DNA from: Komagataeibacter nataicola | Lineage (GTDB): Bacteria; Pseudomonadota; Alphaproteobacteria; Acetobacterales; Acetobacteraceae | Direction: 5' to 3' | DNA length: 64,000 bases | Assembly: GCF_003207795.1 (NCBI RefSeq) | Contig: NZ_NIRT01000009.1 | Span: forward strand, 62,001-126,000 | Part shown: piece by piece, positions 36,265 through 45,164 of the stretch | Layout of the letters: each line of letters begins with the position of its first letter | Numbering within the stretch: position 1 is the first letter of the stretch | Made by a program: the position numbers and the translations under genes | The notes under the pieces: model-generated | Told to the model about the DNA's origin: nothing | The model's input: the letters and a program-made list of their open reading frames with translations, nothing else | Databases searched by the model: none

Positions 36265-37107
36265 GCCGGGAAGAAAAAAGTATCTGTTCGACCCGGACTG
36301 CCCGATGATGAAGCCGGTTATCCTGTCCGCATGCTGGTCAATGGGCGGTCCATTTTTTACGACAGGTCAATCCTGTCCTACAATTATTATCATATCGAGA
36401 CTGAAAGACATTCTGTCATCGTCGCTGATGGCATGCTGACCGAAAGCTATCTTGACACCGGAAACCGTCGCGCTTTCCAGCAGGCAGGCAATGTGATCAG
36501 AATTGGACACAAGCCCCGGAATTGGCAGGATGATGCTGCTGCTCCACTGGGCGTCAGTCGTGATTTTGTCGAACCCATTTTCCGCCAGATCGAGGAACAC
36601 GCAGTAGAGGCAGGGCAGGCAATTAAGTCTGACGCGCCAGTCCTTGATGAAGATCCCGACCTGTACCTGATTACGGAAACGGGTGGCATCATCCGCAAGA
36701 TGCGCGATGCAAACGGATATGCTTTTTTCATGATCCCCGCCGGGGTCGAAAACGTAAAAATCATGTCACGCACCAGCAGACCGTCTGACATGATCGGACC
36801 TTATGTCGATGACCGTCGCCAGCTAGGGGTACTTATCAAGGATATCAAGTTGTTTGAAGGGAATACGGCACGCCCCATTTCCACCCATCTTGCCAGTGAC
36901 GCACCCGAGGGGTGGTATGATGGCTGGTATGCACCCCGCAACGTTCCCTGTCGCTGGACGGACGGCCAGGCCAGCCTTCATCTGGGGCAGCGTCACCCGA
37001 CGCTGATGGGGCTGCTCTGTCTCGAAATTGTTGCAGGCGGGCCGTATATCATCAAGAACAGGGATGTGTCTGCATCCATTTCCATTCCTCTGTCCCTCAC
37101 AGCCTGA
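36265..37107 (+). pseudogene. Hint-domain protein, 5'-truncated remnant
   Basis: The frame is open from 36265, with a first ATG at 36331. MLVNGRSIFYDRSILSYNYY and ETERHSVIVADGMLTESYLD match the second half of Hint_2 domains found in many Acetobacteraceae exoproteins. A C-terminal region follows (VKIMSRTSRPSDMIGPYVDD, RQLGVLIKDI, CRWTDGQASL) that usually accompanies them. The N-terminal half of the Hint fold, with the catalytic Cys and the TxxH-like element, is absent. A product from 36331 (258 aa) is possible but could not self-splice or self-cleave. Confidence 0.7.
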
Positions 37108-37159
37108 AAACCTTATCCCTGCATCTGATCAGGGTGCAGGAACCGGTTTCAAGGCATGG

Positions 37160-37398
37160 ATAATACAGTGTTTACCCTGAAATCCGACCAGAATATGGCC
37201 CGCAAACCCAACGTTTCCAGTGGTTGTAAGGCGTCCTGTGCAGGCTCATGCCCCGTGGCGCATCATGGCGGCGCACACCATTGTGGTTTATTAAAATGAT
37301 CCTGCCCGGCGCGCGATGATCGCCCGCTCGGCAGTGGCCATGGCTTTTTGGAAGAAGCGGTCGCATATCGGCCATCTGCGTCAGTAGAGGTCACTCAT
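37160..37398 (-). mobile_element. IS5-family (IS427-like) transposase remnant
   Basis: On the minus strand MSDLY begins at 37398 and shifts frame into MADMRPLLPKSHG, then RIILINHNGVRRHDAP, HRTPYNHWKRW. These are recognisable, in order, as the N-terminus of IS427/IS1031-type transposases (usual form: SDLFWLTDAQM, PKSHGKPRVDDRRVLSG, IIFINRNGLRWRDAP, KTLYNRWKRW). After KRW the frame shifts again to GFAGHILVGF. At least three disruptions and no DDE catalytic region, so it is a dead fragment. No terminal inverted repeats were found. Confidence 0.7.
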
Positions 37399-37447
37399 CG
37401 TCAGTCTCATCACGAAGCCTGAATCAAAATTTCAATGGGTCCTGCGT

Positions 37448-38281
37448 TCAGGGCCTATTATGGGACTGGCAGATTTCGAGTGGTATCCCGGCGGCTTTCA
37501 GTTTTTCATGCATGGCGGGTCCAATCCGGGCATCCGTCAGCACATGATCGAATGCATCAAGACCGGCCAGTCGGTAGAGGCCACCCTTGCGGAATTTTGA
37601 ACTGTCCACCAGCAGGACCCTCTGATCACAGATTTCCATGAGGATACGCTTGATCTTGATGATGTCCGGGTTGTTCTGGAAGGCGGTACCGTCGTGGATG
37701 ACGGACGTGGACAGGAACATTGTATTGGCATGCAGGCCCTGTGCCGCCTGTTCGCATATCAACCCGAAAAAGGCATTGCGGGGCCGGTTGTAATCGCCCC
37801 CCAGGCAGATCAGGCGCAGGTCAGGGTAGGGGGCCAGTGCCTGGATCACGCCCATGGCGTTTGTGATGATGGTCAGGGGAGCAAGCGCAGGCAGCAGGGG
37901 CAGCATCTCGGCTACGGTGGTTGAATCATCCAGCACAAGGATCTGTTCAGGCCGGATCAGCGATATGGCGCGGGCAATGATGGCCTGTTTGCCCTCTCTG
38001 GCAAGGGCCGTGCGGTAGCTTACGGTCTTCTGCGTGGCGGTGCGGTTGCGCAGGGCAAGGCCGCCATGCAGCTTTTCCACCAGTCCCTGTTGGGCCAGGG
38101 CGTTGGCATCACGGTGAATGGTCATGCGGCTGACGTCAAAATGTGCGGCCAGCGCATCAATGGTGGCGTTACCCGTTTCAAGCAGCAGCTCAAGGATGCG
38201 TTGCTGGCGTGCCATGTTGTCGCCCCGCCGGGCGGGGCGGGTAGACGCCAGGGAATGTGACAGGCCCGTGTTATCGGTCAT
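37448..38281 (-). CDS. DeoR-family repressor of the tetritol locus, copy 1
   Basis: The N-terminal winged helix ([40 protein letters not shown]) is followed by a DeoR sugar-phosphate sensor domain (LVLDDSTTVAEML, NAFFGLICEQAAQGL, DSSKFRKGGLYRLAGLDAFD). The usual effector is a phosphorylated sugar intermediate. Divergent from the eryA-like kinase; the 234-bp gap contains AT-rich palindromes that are its probable operators. A start at 38215 (MARQQRIL) is possible. It is clearly paralogous to the regulator at 43777: both share LDDSTT, FFGL-CEQA and DSTKF/DSSKF blocks. Confidence 0.9.
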   Translation of the reverse strand: MTDNTGLSHSLASTRPARRGDNMARQQRILELLLETGNATIDALAAHFDVSRMTIHRDANALAQQGLVEKLHGGLALRNRTATQKTVSYRTALAREGKQAIIARAISLIRPEQILVLDDSTTVAEMLPLLPALAPLTIITNAMGVIQALAPYPDLRLICLGGDYNRPRNAFFGLICEQAAQGLHANTMFLSTSVIHDGTAFQNNPDIIKIKRILMEICDQRVLLVDSSKFRKGGLYRLAGLDAFDHVLTDARIGPAMHEKLKAAGIPLEICQSHNRP

Positions 38282-38438
38282 ACTGGAAATCGATCTTCAT
38301 CCGCAGGTCAACAGGAAGGCGCGTAGCGTAAGGAATACCTGTTACGGTGTCACATTCAATGTGGCTTTCGCAATAACTGCCCTTTCTTTTGAGCGCAATC
38401 CGATCCGGTTCCCGATATCCGGGATCACATAAATATGC

Positions 38439-38473
38439 GTTATACATAACATTATATATGTTATATATAACAT
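38439..38473. promoter_or_regulatory. AT-rich palindromes upstream of eryA-like gene
   Basis: GTTATACATAAC (38439-38450) and the perfect 16-bp palindrome ATGTTATATATAACAT (38458-38473) lie 21 bp apart. Between them AACAT-N5-ATGTT forms a further dyad. Spacing of two helical turns and position 43 bp upstream of the start fit a DeoR-type operator. A similar pair occurs at 42956-42987. Confidence 0.6.
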
Positions 38474-38515
38474 AGTGAATCCATCACCCTTTTGCTGGAT
38501 ATCGGGAGGTCAGGG

Positions 38516-40117
38516 ATGCGCCGGGACTTCATCATCGGAATAGACTGTGGTTCGACCACGACCAAGGCGGTCATTTTCACCCCTCAGGGCCTGATCGTGG
38601 GAACGGGGCGCAGCCGCGTGGCACAGCATATGGAGCGCCCGCACCATGTCGAACGCGACATGGGCGAGGTATGGCAGGGCGTGGCCGGGACCATCCGCAT
38701 GGCGCTGGATGATGCGGGGCTGGATGGTCAGGCCATTGCCGCGGTGGGCGTAACGGCGCATGGCGATGGGGTGTTCCTGCTGGACCGCATGGGCAACCCG
38801 CTGGGGCGCGGGATCATGTCGCTCGACAGTCGCGCAACGGGCCTGCATGACAGGTGGCGCGAGCGCGGGGTGCTGGACCAGCTTGTGCCGCTGGCGGGGC
38901 AACGGCCTTATGCCTATTCCGCCAATACCCTGCTGGCATGGATCCGTGCACATGAGCCCGAGCGTTATCATGCCATCGGGGCCATCCTGTTTGCCAAGGA
39001 CTGGATCCGGCTGTGCCTGACGGGGGAGGTCGCAACAGACATAACCGAGGCCAGCACGGCCTTTACCGATCTGCATACGCAGCAGTACAGCACCGCCATT
39101 CTGGATATCCTGGGGCTGGAAGGCATGCATGACTGCCTGCCGACCATGCTGGATTCCTGCGCACGCGCGGGGACGGTTACGGCCAGTGCCGCTGCGGCAA
39201 CGGGCCTGCTTGCGGGCACGCCGGTTTCAGCCGGGTTGCATGACGTAACGGCCGCCGCCGTTGGCATGGGCCATACACAGCCGGGCGACATGTCGCTTAC
39301 AGCGGGCACATTTTCCATAAACGAGGTTTTCCGCGACAGGCCTGTCACCGGAGAGGGGTGGGCCTGCCGCGCAGGTTACCGTCGGGGATTGTGGAACTGC
39401 ATGGCGATCTCGCCCGCGTCGTCCAGCAATCTGGAATGGATGGCGCGTCTGCTCCTGCCCGGCAACGGGGATGCCACGACGACACTGATGCATGAGGTAG
39501 AGGAACGCCTGACCGCCGTCCGTCAGGCGCGAACGGTCCCTCTTTTCCATCCTTTCCTGTTCGGCTCCCCTTATGCGGCGCCTGCCAGCGCATCGTTTTT
39601 TGGCGTACAGTCCTGGCATGACCGGACCGATCTGCTGCAGGCGATGGTGGAAGGCATGGTGTTCAACCATCGCATGCATGTCAGCGCCCTGTGCCAGACG
39701 GGACCGGTGGCGCGCGTGGGCATATCCGGTGGCGGCAGCGGCCAGCCTGCAATCGCGCAACTGTTTGCGGATGTGCTGGACAGGCCGGTTGATGTCTCCT
39801 CCGTGCGGGAGGCAGGCGCACTGGGCGCCGCCCTGACCGGGGCGGTGGCGGTTGGCATGCAGCCGGATCTTGAACGGGCGGTGGCGGGGCTGAACGTATT
39901 GCTGCGGACCTATGACCCGCAACCGGCGCAGGTAGCGGCGTATGACGGCATATATCACCGTTACGTGGAGCTGGCGCAGGCCATGTGCCCGTTCTGGCGT
40001 GCACTGTATGATACGTCACCCCCGGCACCATCACACCCGGAGGCTGTATCCGGGGCGCATCCCGCCCTGCATCTGCGTGCTCATCATGCGACAGCCATGG
40101 GTGGGATTCCCTCATGA
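38516..40117 (+). CDS. eryA: FGGY-family kinase, erythritol kinase-like
   Basis: A two-domain FGGY sugar kinase: phosphate loop FIIGIDCGSTTTKAV at 5-19, acceptor-site GVTAHGDGVFLLD, LDSRA, the catalytic-Asp region GLHDVTAAAVG, and C-terminal GISGGGSGQPAIAQLFADVL. ATG 38516 has GGGAGG 6 nt upstream. Length is 533. With an EryB-like dehydrogenase, EryH/EryI isomerases and a polyol-type importer nearby, the best assignment is phosphorylation of erythritol (or a related tetritol) to L-erythritol-4-phosphate. Xylulose or other polyol kinase activity cannot be excluded from sequence. Its stop overlaps the next start by 4 bp. Confidence 0.82.
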   Translation: MRRDFIIGIDCGSTTTKAVIFTPQGLIVGTGRSRVAQHMERPHHVERDMGEVWQGVAGTIRMALDDAGLDGQAIAAVGVTAHGDGVFLLDRMGNPLGRGIMSLDSRATGLHDRWRERGVLDQLVPLAGQRPYAYSANTLLAWIRAHEPERYHAIGAILFAKDWIRLCLTGEVATDITEASTAFTDLHTQQYSTAILDILGLEGMHDCLPTMLDSCARAGTVTASAAAATGLLAGTPVSAGLHDVTAAAVGMGHTQPGDMSLTAGTFSINEVFRDRPVTGEGWACRAGYRRGLWNCMAISPASSSNLEWMARLLLPGNGDATTTLMHEVEERLTAVRQARTVPLFHPFLFGSPYAAPASASFFGVQSWHDRTDLLQAMVEGMVFNHRMHVSALCQTGPVARVGISGGGSGQPAIAQLFADVLDRPVDVSSVREAGALGAALTGAVAVGMQPDLERAVAGLNVLLRTYDPQPAQVAAYDGIYHRYVELAQAMCPFWRALYDTSPPAPSHPEAVSGAHPALHLRAHHATAMGGIPS

Positions 40118-41820
40118 ATACCGCCCAGTCGCCCGTGCAAGACTATGATGTCATCATCATCGGCGCCGGGATCAATGGCGTGGGGCTGATGCGTGAACTG
40201 GCCGTGCAGGGCGCGCGTGTGCTGCTGGTGGACCGGGCGGATATCTGCAGTGGTACCTCCAGCGCCCCATCGCGCCTGATCCATGGCGGACTCAAATACC
40301 TTGAAACCGGGGAGTTCCGCCTGGTCGCGCAATCCACGCTGGAGCGTAACCTGCTGCTGCGCAATGCGCCGCATGTTGTCCATCCATTACCCACCACCGT
40401 GCCGGTCCGGTCATGGTTTGGCGGGATCGTGCCTTCCGTGCGGCGCTTCCTGCGGCTGGGCGGAAAAATGACCGACCGGGGCGCGCTTGTGCTTGAACTT
40501 GGCCTGCAGATCTATGATTTTCTTGGTCGGCATGCCCGCGTCATGCCCCGGCACCGCCTGTTTTCAGGGGCGCGGACCCGTGCGCGCTGGCCACATATGA
40601 GCCGCACCGTCATGGCCTGCGCGCAGTATTATGACGCGGCGATCAGCCAGCCTGAACGGCTGGGCTATGAATGCGTGCATGATGCATTGCGCGCACAGGA
40701 GGGATGTCGTGTCGCGACCTATACCCGCGTTGAATCCTTTCACGATGGCATCGTGGCGCTGCATGACCTGTCACGCGGGCAGTCATGGCAGGCACGGGCT
40801 CCCGTCGTGGTCAATGCGGGCGGTGCATGGATCGATCAGGTCAATGCTGCCCTTGGCGTGTCCACCCGTTATATCGGCGGCACAAAGGGGGCGCACCTGG
40901 TGCTGCGCCATGACGGGCTTTTGCATGAACTCGATGGGAACATGGTGTATTTCGGCACGCCAGATGGGCGTATCTGCCTGGCCTATCCCTTTCTGGGCCA
41001 TGTGCTGGTAGGGTCAACCGATATTCCTGTCTCCGATCCCGACGCGGCCGTCTGCACCGATGCGGAACAGTCCTACATGCTCGATATGCTGGGCGCCCTG
41101 TTCCCCGGTTTCCTGTTTGATGCATCCGATGTGATCTACCGGTACAGTGGCGTGCGGCCCCTGCCAGCCAGTAACGCGTCTGACCCCGGCGCGATCAGCC
41201 GTGACCATATCGTGCATGAAGACCGGTTGGGACCGGTCGCGCTGTTTTCCCTGGTGGGTGGGAAATGGACAACGTTTCGCGGCCTGGCGGAGGAAGTGGC
41301 GGATACCATCCTGCCCCGTCTGGGCCGGGTGCGGCAGGTTTCCACCCGGTTACTGCCAATCGGGGGAGGACGCGGTTATCCCCGCCCCACGGATCTGGAT
41401 GCCCATATTGACCGTTTTGCCGCAACCAGCACCATTCCGCGTGAACGCGCGCGCGTGCTGTTTGACCGGTACGGCACGCTGGCGGTGGAAATCGCGCGGT
41501 TCTGCGCTCTTGGGCCTGATGCACCCCTGAATTGCCTGCCGTCCTATACCCGCCGGGAAATCATGTTCATCGCACGCAATGAACAGGTCCGGCATGTCGC
41601 GGATATTCTCTATCGCCGCACCACCATTGCCATGTCCGGCGCGTTAACGCCTGACGTCACGCACGAAGTGGCGGGCATCACGGGCGAAACCCTTGGGTGG
41701 GATGCCGACAAAATCCAGCGTCAGGCCCGTGATGCCTGGCAGGAAGCCGAGACCCGACATCATCTCGCCGCCCGCGAGAATGCCCCCAGATTCATGCAGC
41801 CCGAACCGATCGGAGCCTGA
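40114..41820 (+). CDS. eryB: FAD-dependent erythritol-4-phosphate dehydrogenase-like (GlpD family)
   Basis: Of the GlpD glycerol-3-phosphate dehydrogenase family. The FAD fold YDVIIIGAGINGVGLMRELA is at 10-29, followed by SGTSSAPSRLIHGGLKYLET, VNAGGAWIDQV and the late VGGKWTTFRGLA. Length (568) matches EryB. It would oxidise L-erythritol-4-P to L-3-tetrulose-4-P and pass electrons to the membrane quinone pool. The first gene (eryA) and the next (41824) are separated by -4 and +3 bp, so these three form a tight operon. GlpD itself is an alternative, but the neighbouring TpiA2 and RpiB homologues favour EryB. Confidence 0.82.
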   Translation: MNTAQSPVQDYDVIIIGAGINGVGLMRELAVQGARVLLVDRADICSGTSSAPSRLIHGGLKYLETGEFRLVAQSTLERNLLLRNAPHVVHPLPTTVPVRSWFGGIVPSVRRFLRLGGKMTDRGALVLELGLQIYDFLGRHARVMPRHRLFSGARTRARWPHMSRTVMACAQYYDAAISQPERLGYECVHDALRAQEGCRVATYTRVESFHDGIVALHDLSRGQSWQARAPVVVNAGGAWIDQVNAALGVSTRYIGGTKGAHLVLRHDGLLHELDGNMVYFGTPDGRICLAYPFLGHVLVGSTDIPVSDPDAAVCTDAEQSYMLDMLGALFPGFLFDASDVIYRYSGVRPLPASNASDPGAISRDHIVHEDRLGPVALFSLVGGKWTTFRGLAEEVADTILPRLGRVRQVSTRLLPIGGGRGYPRPTDLDAHIDRFAATSTIPRERARVLFDRYGTLAVEIARFCALGPDAPLNCLPSYTRREIMFIARNEQVRHVADILYRRTTIAMSGALTPDVTHEVAGITGETLGWDADKIQRQARDAWQEAETRHHLAARENAPRFMQPEPIGA

Positions 41821-41823
41821 ACA

Positions 41824-42822
41824 ATGAACCGCTATGAAACCAAGATTGCCCGCATGGCCGCCGGGACCGACACGCGCGCCGACTTTATCCTGGCCGATGC
41901 GAAGGATGCCGACATGGCGGCAGGCATCAGCGCCATGGGGCGCAACCGCACCATGGGCGGCCTGTCGCCCTATCGCGGCCGGGATGAATATCTGGATGAT
42001 ATCCGCGCGATGCTGGAACTCGATGTGGTCGATATCATGCTGGTCTCAGCCTCCACCCTGGAAACGCTGGTGCACGAAGGCGCTTTTAACAACAGCCGCG
42101 TGCAGCCCGCGATCCGTGCCAATGATACCACCGACCTGTGGCGCGGGCGGGGCAGCCCCTATACCACCCAGCGCTCCGTGCCTTTTCGCAGCGCATCACT
42201 GGCCGGTGCGCAGACCAGGCTCGGCCTGTATTCCATGACCTTCAATGGCAATGCGGAACACGATGCCCATGCGCTGGAATGCTTCCGCCGTTTTCGCGAG
42301 GATGCGCGGGAGCATGGTTTTTCCTATTTCCTTGAAGTATTCAACCCCAATGAAGGGCGAATTGCGCAACCGGACCGCGGTGTCTTCCTCAATGACATGA
42401 TTATCCGCGCCCTTGCTGGCCTGCGGCAGGCGGAGCGGCCGGAATTCCTGAAAATTCCCTTTAATGGCGCGACCGCGCTGACCGAACTGTGTGCATTCGA
42501 TCCACGCATGGTGGTGGGGATCATGGGGGGCGGCAGCGGCACGACGCGCGACTGTCTTGAACTGCTGCACCAGGCCCAGAGCTGTGGGGCGCGGGCGGCC
42601 CTGTTCGGGCGCAAGATTGTCGATGCCGATGACCCGCTGCTGCTGGTGCAGGCCATGCGGCATGTGACGGATGGCAACCTTCCGCCAGATGAAGCCACCT
42701 GTTTCTATCATGATGCCCTGGCCCGCAAGGGACGGCGTGCCGAACGCCCGCTGGGCGCTGACCGCTGCATTACCGATGGCGTGCTGCTCGATGGTCCGGT
42801 CAGCATGGGCATCATGGGCTGA
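41824..42822 (+). CDS. Unknown aldolase-like TIM-barrel protein in tetritol operon
   Basis: Not recognised as EryC: it lacks the xylose-isomerase-superfamily character of that racemase. Segments instead resemble class I aldolases (DeoC/FbaB/LacD type). DVVDIMLVSASTLETLVHEG is strand/helix, EFLKIPFNGA has a Lys on a strand where the Schiff-base Lys of that group sits (compare VKVPY), and VVGIMGGGSGTTRDC followed by AALFGRKI resembles the phosphate-binding end of those barrels. Length is 332. It follows eryB by 3 bp and ends the first transcription unit. It could be a replacement tetrulose-phosphate racemase/epimerase or an aldolase splitting the tetrulose-phosphate; neither is shown. Confidence 0.8.
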   Translation: MNRYETKIARMAAGTDTRADFILADAKDADMAAGISAMGRNRTMGGLSPYRGRDEYLDDIRAMLELDVVDIMLVSASTLETLVHEGAFNNSRVQPAIRANDTTDLWRGRGSPYTTQRSVPFRSASLAGAQTRLGLYSMTFNGNAEHDAHALECFRRFREDAREHGFSYFLEVFNPNEGRIAQPDRGVFLNDMIIRALAGLRQAERPEFLKIPFNGATALTELCAFDPRMVVGIMGGGSGTTRDCLELLHQAQSCGARAALFGRKIVDADDPLLLVQAMRHVTDGNLPPDEATCFYHDALARKGRRAERPLGADRCITDGVLLDGPVSMGIMG

Positions 42823-42832
42823 CAGCGACATT

Positions 42833-42879
42833 TACCCTATACTTTATGTTCTTGAATTTTATTTTGGAACGATAGGGTA
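42833..42879 (+). terminator. Hairpin after the first tetritol operon
   Basis: TACCCTAT (42833-42840) and ATAGGGTA (42872-42879) form an 8-bp stem with a partial inner GTTC/GAAC pairing; the 3' side runs into TTATTTC. It begins 10 bases after the stop codon at 42822. Confidence 0.5.
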
Positions 42880-42955
42880 TTATTTCATATATTTCTTCTG
42901 ATCATGAGAACGTGAACACTCCTGTGCAGGCGGCGGCGCAACAATAACGCCACCA

Positions 42956-42987
42956 ATGATATATATATCATGTAAACTGTTATGTAT
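42956..42987. promoter_or_regulatory. AT-rich palindrome upstream of eryH operon
   Basis: A perfect 16-bp palindrome ATGATATATATATCAT (42956-42971) is followed by GTTATGTAT (42979-42987). The second element matches the reverse complement of the upstream box before eryA (GTTATGTATAAC). The region likely holds the promoter of the second operon and operators for the DeoR proteins. Confidence 0.55.
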
Positions 42988-43016
42988 GTGCATCCTGCCA
43001 GATATGGAGACCCGTG

Positions 43017-43799
43017 ATGCATTCCAGGCCGTTATGGATTGGTACCAGCTGGAAAATGAACAAGGGGCCAGCCGCCGCTATCGAGGCCGCGCGCGCCCTG
43101 GCCGCCTTTCATCCGCCTGCGGGGGTGCAACCTTTTGTCATCCCGCCCTTTACATCGCTGAAAGATGTCTGCGCCATTCTGGATGGCACATCCGTACTTG
43201 TGGGGGCGCAGAACACCCATTGGGAGGATGAAGGGGCATGGACGGGAGAAATCTCGCCCGTCATGCTGGCTGAATGTGGTGCAGCCCTGGTGGAAATCGG
43301 CCATTCCGAACGCCGCGCCCATTTTGGTGAAACGGACTGGACCATCAACCTGAAGGTCCATGCCGTCTTGCGCCACGGCATGCGCCCGCTGGTGTGTATC
43401 GGGGATACGGCGCAGGAACATGCGTTTGGCGTGACGGATGATGTGCTGGCCCGTCAACTGCGCATTGCATTGCACGGCGTTCCGCCCGCCCGTCTGGCGC
43501 AGGTACTGGTGGCGTATGAACCGGTCTGGGCCATCGGGGCAGGGGGGCATGCGGCGGATGCCGCGTTTGTGGCCAGTGCCCATGCGCGGCTGCGCGCAGT
43601 GCTGGTACAGATCGCGGGGGAGGAAATCGGGCACGAAATACCGCTGCTGTATGGCGGCAGCGTTACACGCGCCAATGCCTCCGGCTACGTGCGGCTTGCC
43701 AATGTAGATGGTGTCTTTATTGGTCGCGCGGCATGGAGTGTTGCTGATTTCAGGCAGATTATCGGGAGTGTGGCACATGAACATGTTGCATCTGGCTGA
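43017..43799 (+). CDS. eryH: Triosephosphate isomerase homologue, tetrulose-4-phosphate isomerase type
   Basis: The TIM fold with complete catalytic set: IGTSWKMNK (Lys13), EIGHSERR (electrophile His) and YEPVWAIGAG (Glu base), plus LLYGGSVTRANA at the phosphate end. In Brucella the TpiA2/EryH homologue isomerises D-3-tetrulose-4-P during erythritol breakdown. The location between tetritol genes makes this role more likely than housekeeping TpiA. ATG 43017 has GGAG 7 nt ahead; an adjacent GTG (43014) is also possible. Its last 23 bp overlap the DeoR gene. Confidence 0.82.
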   Translation: MHSRPLWIGTSWKMNKGPAAAIEAARALAAFHPPAGVQPFVIPPFTSLKDVCAILDGTSVLVGAQNTHWEDEGAWTGEISPVMLAECGAALVEIGHSERRAHFGETDWTINLKVHAVLRHGMRPLVCIGDTAQEHAFGVTDDVLARQLRIALHGVPPARLAQVLVAYEPVWAIGAGGHAADAAFVASAHARLRAVLVQIAGEEIGHEIPLLYGGSVTRANASGYVRLANVDGVFIGRAAWSVADFRQIIGSVAHEHVASG

Positions 43800-44595
43800 A
43801 ACCGGCGCCGTCGCCACGCGCAGGCGCGCCATGGTCGATTATGTCATGAACCGTGGCAATGTGGAGATTGATGAACTGGTCACGCGGTTTGCAACCAGCC
43901 GCATGACCATCCATCGTGACCTGCAGGCGCTGTCGGCACAGGGGTTGCTGCGCCGGGTGCATGGCGGGGTGACAGCCCTGCCCAACGGCATTGCCGAGAG
44001 CAGCATGCTGTACCGCAGGCGCCGCGCCATGCGTGAAAAGAAGGCCATGGCGGCCATGGCTGCCAGTATGATCGTGCCTGGTGATGTCATCGCGCTGGAT
44101 GATTCGACCACCGCGTGTTGCATGGTGGATCATCTGGCCACGATGGGCGGGGTGACGGTGGTGACCAACAGCCTTGGCATTGCTTCCACCCTGGCGGGCA
44201 TGCCCTCTATCAGCCTTATGGCGCTGGGGGGACGTTACCATCCCATCTTCGATGCGTTTTTCGGGCTGATGTGCGAACAGGCGATCGGGGCATTGCGGGT
44301 GAATACCCTGTTTATGTCCGTATCCGCCGTTCATGGCGTGAACGCCTATCACCAGGAGCAGGAAATCGTAAAAGCCAAGCACGCGCTCATGCGTAGCGCG
44401 GACCGGCGTGTGCTGATGGCTGACAGCACGAAGTTTGGCAGCAATGCACTGAACCGACTGGCGGACCTGTCCGAATTCGATGTGGTGATAACCGATGATG
44501 GTCTTGATCCCGCAATACGTGACAGCCTGCTGGATCATGGCGTTACACTGCAGATGGCATGTCTATGTGCCAGTAATGCCGTAACGCCTGAATAA
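43777..44595 (+). CDS. DeoR-family regulator of the tetritol locus, copy 2
   Basis: A winged helix ([39 protein letters not shown]) and a DeoR sensor domain ([50 protein letters not shown]). The ATG at 43777 with GGGAG at 43763-43767 is preferred; a longer frame lies inside eryH. Paralogous to the protein at 37448, so one regulator may control each of the two operons, or they may bind together. Brucella and rhizobial ery loci use EryD of a different regulator family, so this is a distinct control arrangement. Confidence 0.9.
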   Translation: MNMLHLAETGAVATRRRAMVDYVMNRGNVEIDELVTRFATSRMTIHRDLQALSAQGLLRRVHGGVTALPNGIAESSMLYRRRRAMREKKAMAAMAASMIVPGDVIALDDSTTACCMVDHLATMGGVTVVTNSLGIASTLAGMPSISLMALGGRYHPIFDAFFGLMCEQAIGALRVNTLFMSVSAVHGVNAYHQEQEIVKAKHALMRSADRRVLMADSTKFGSNALNRLADLSEFDVVITDDGLDPAIRDSLLDHGVTLQMACLCASNAVTPE

Positions 44596-44629
44596 AAACA
44601 TACTCCATTACCCAAATGGGAGAAAAACG

Positions 44630-45112
44630 ATGCGTATAGCCATTGGTGGCGATAGCGCCGGTAACGGTATGGCGGGCATGCTTGCGCAGTACCTCAGGGA
44701 CCGTGGAGAGCACGACGTGTGCGACATGTCCGCCCCCCCCGGCGGTGGCAGCGAACTGTATGCCAGCCTGAGCGAGCGGGTGGGGCAGGCCATCATGTCA
44801 GGGGAGTTCGACCGGGGCATCCTGTGCTGCGGCACCGGGATCGGGGTATGCATTTCGGCCAACAAGATACCCGGCATCCGCGCGGCCCTGACCCATGACA
44901 CCTATTCCGCCGAACGGGCGGCCCTGTCCAACAACGCCCACATCATTACCATGGGTGCGCGTGTCATCGGGCCGGAGGTCGCCAAGAGCATCGTGAATGC
45001 GTGGCTGGCCTGTTCGTTTGACCCGCAGGGGCCTTCGGCGCGCAATGTGGCGGGTATCGATGCGCTGGGCGAGAAATATGCCCACGCGGAGCCAGCCGTT
45101 ACGACCTGCTGA
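44630..45112 (+). CDS. eryI: RpiB/LacAB-type isomerase, erythrose-4-phosphate isomerase type
   Basis: A 160-residue Rpi[16 protein letters not shown] at the N-terminus, [20 protein letters not shown] (substrate loop with the catalytic Cys), [17 protein letters not shown] and [10 protein letters not shown]. In Brucella RpiB2/EryI makes D-erythrose-4-P from the product of EryH. Here it follows eryH and deoR and precedes an ABC importer, consistent with that role. It delivers the carbon to the pentose phosphate pathway. Ribose-5-P isomerase activity is also possible for the family. Confidence 0.87.
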   Translation: MRIAIGGDSAGNGMAGMLAQYLRDRGEHDVCDMSAPPGGGSELYASLSERVGQAIMSGEFDRGILCCGTGIGVCISANKIPGIRAALTHDTYSAERAALSNNAHIITMGARVIGPEVAKSIVNAWLACSFDPQGPSARNVAGIDALGEKYAHAEPAVTTC

Positions 45113-45164
45113 ATGCTGGCTGCAGGTGCAGCCGGATGAGCGGTAAAGCGAAAGAACAATAAAA

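Noticed and set aside
40114-41820. Housekeeping glycerol-3-phosphate dehydrogenase GlpD with GlpK at 38516
   Set aside because: No glpF or GlpR-type context, and the same locus carries eryH- and eryI-like genes plus a sugar ABC importer. A glycerol role remains a minor alternative.
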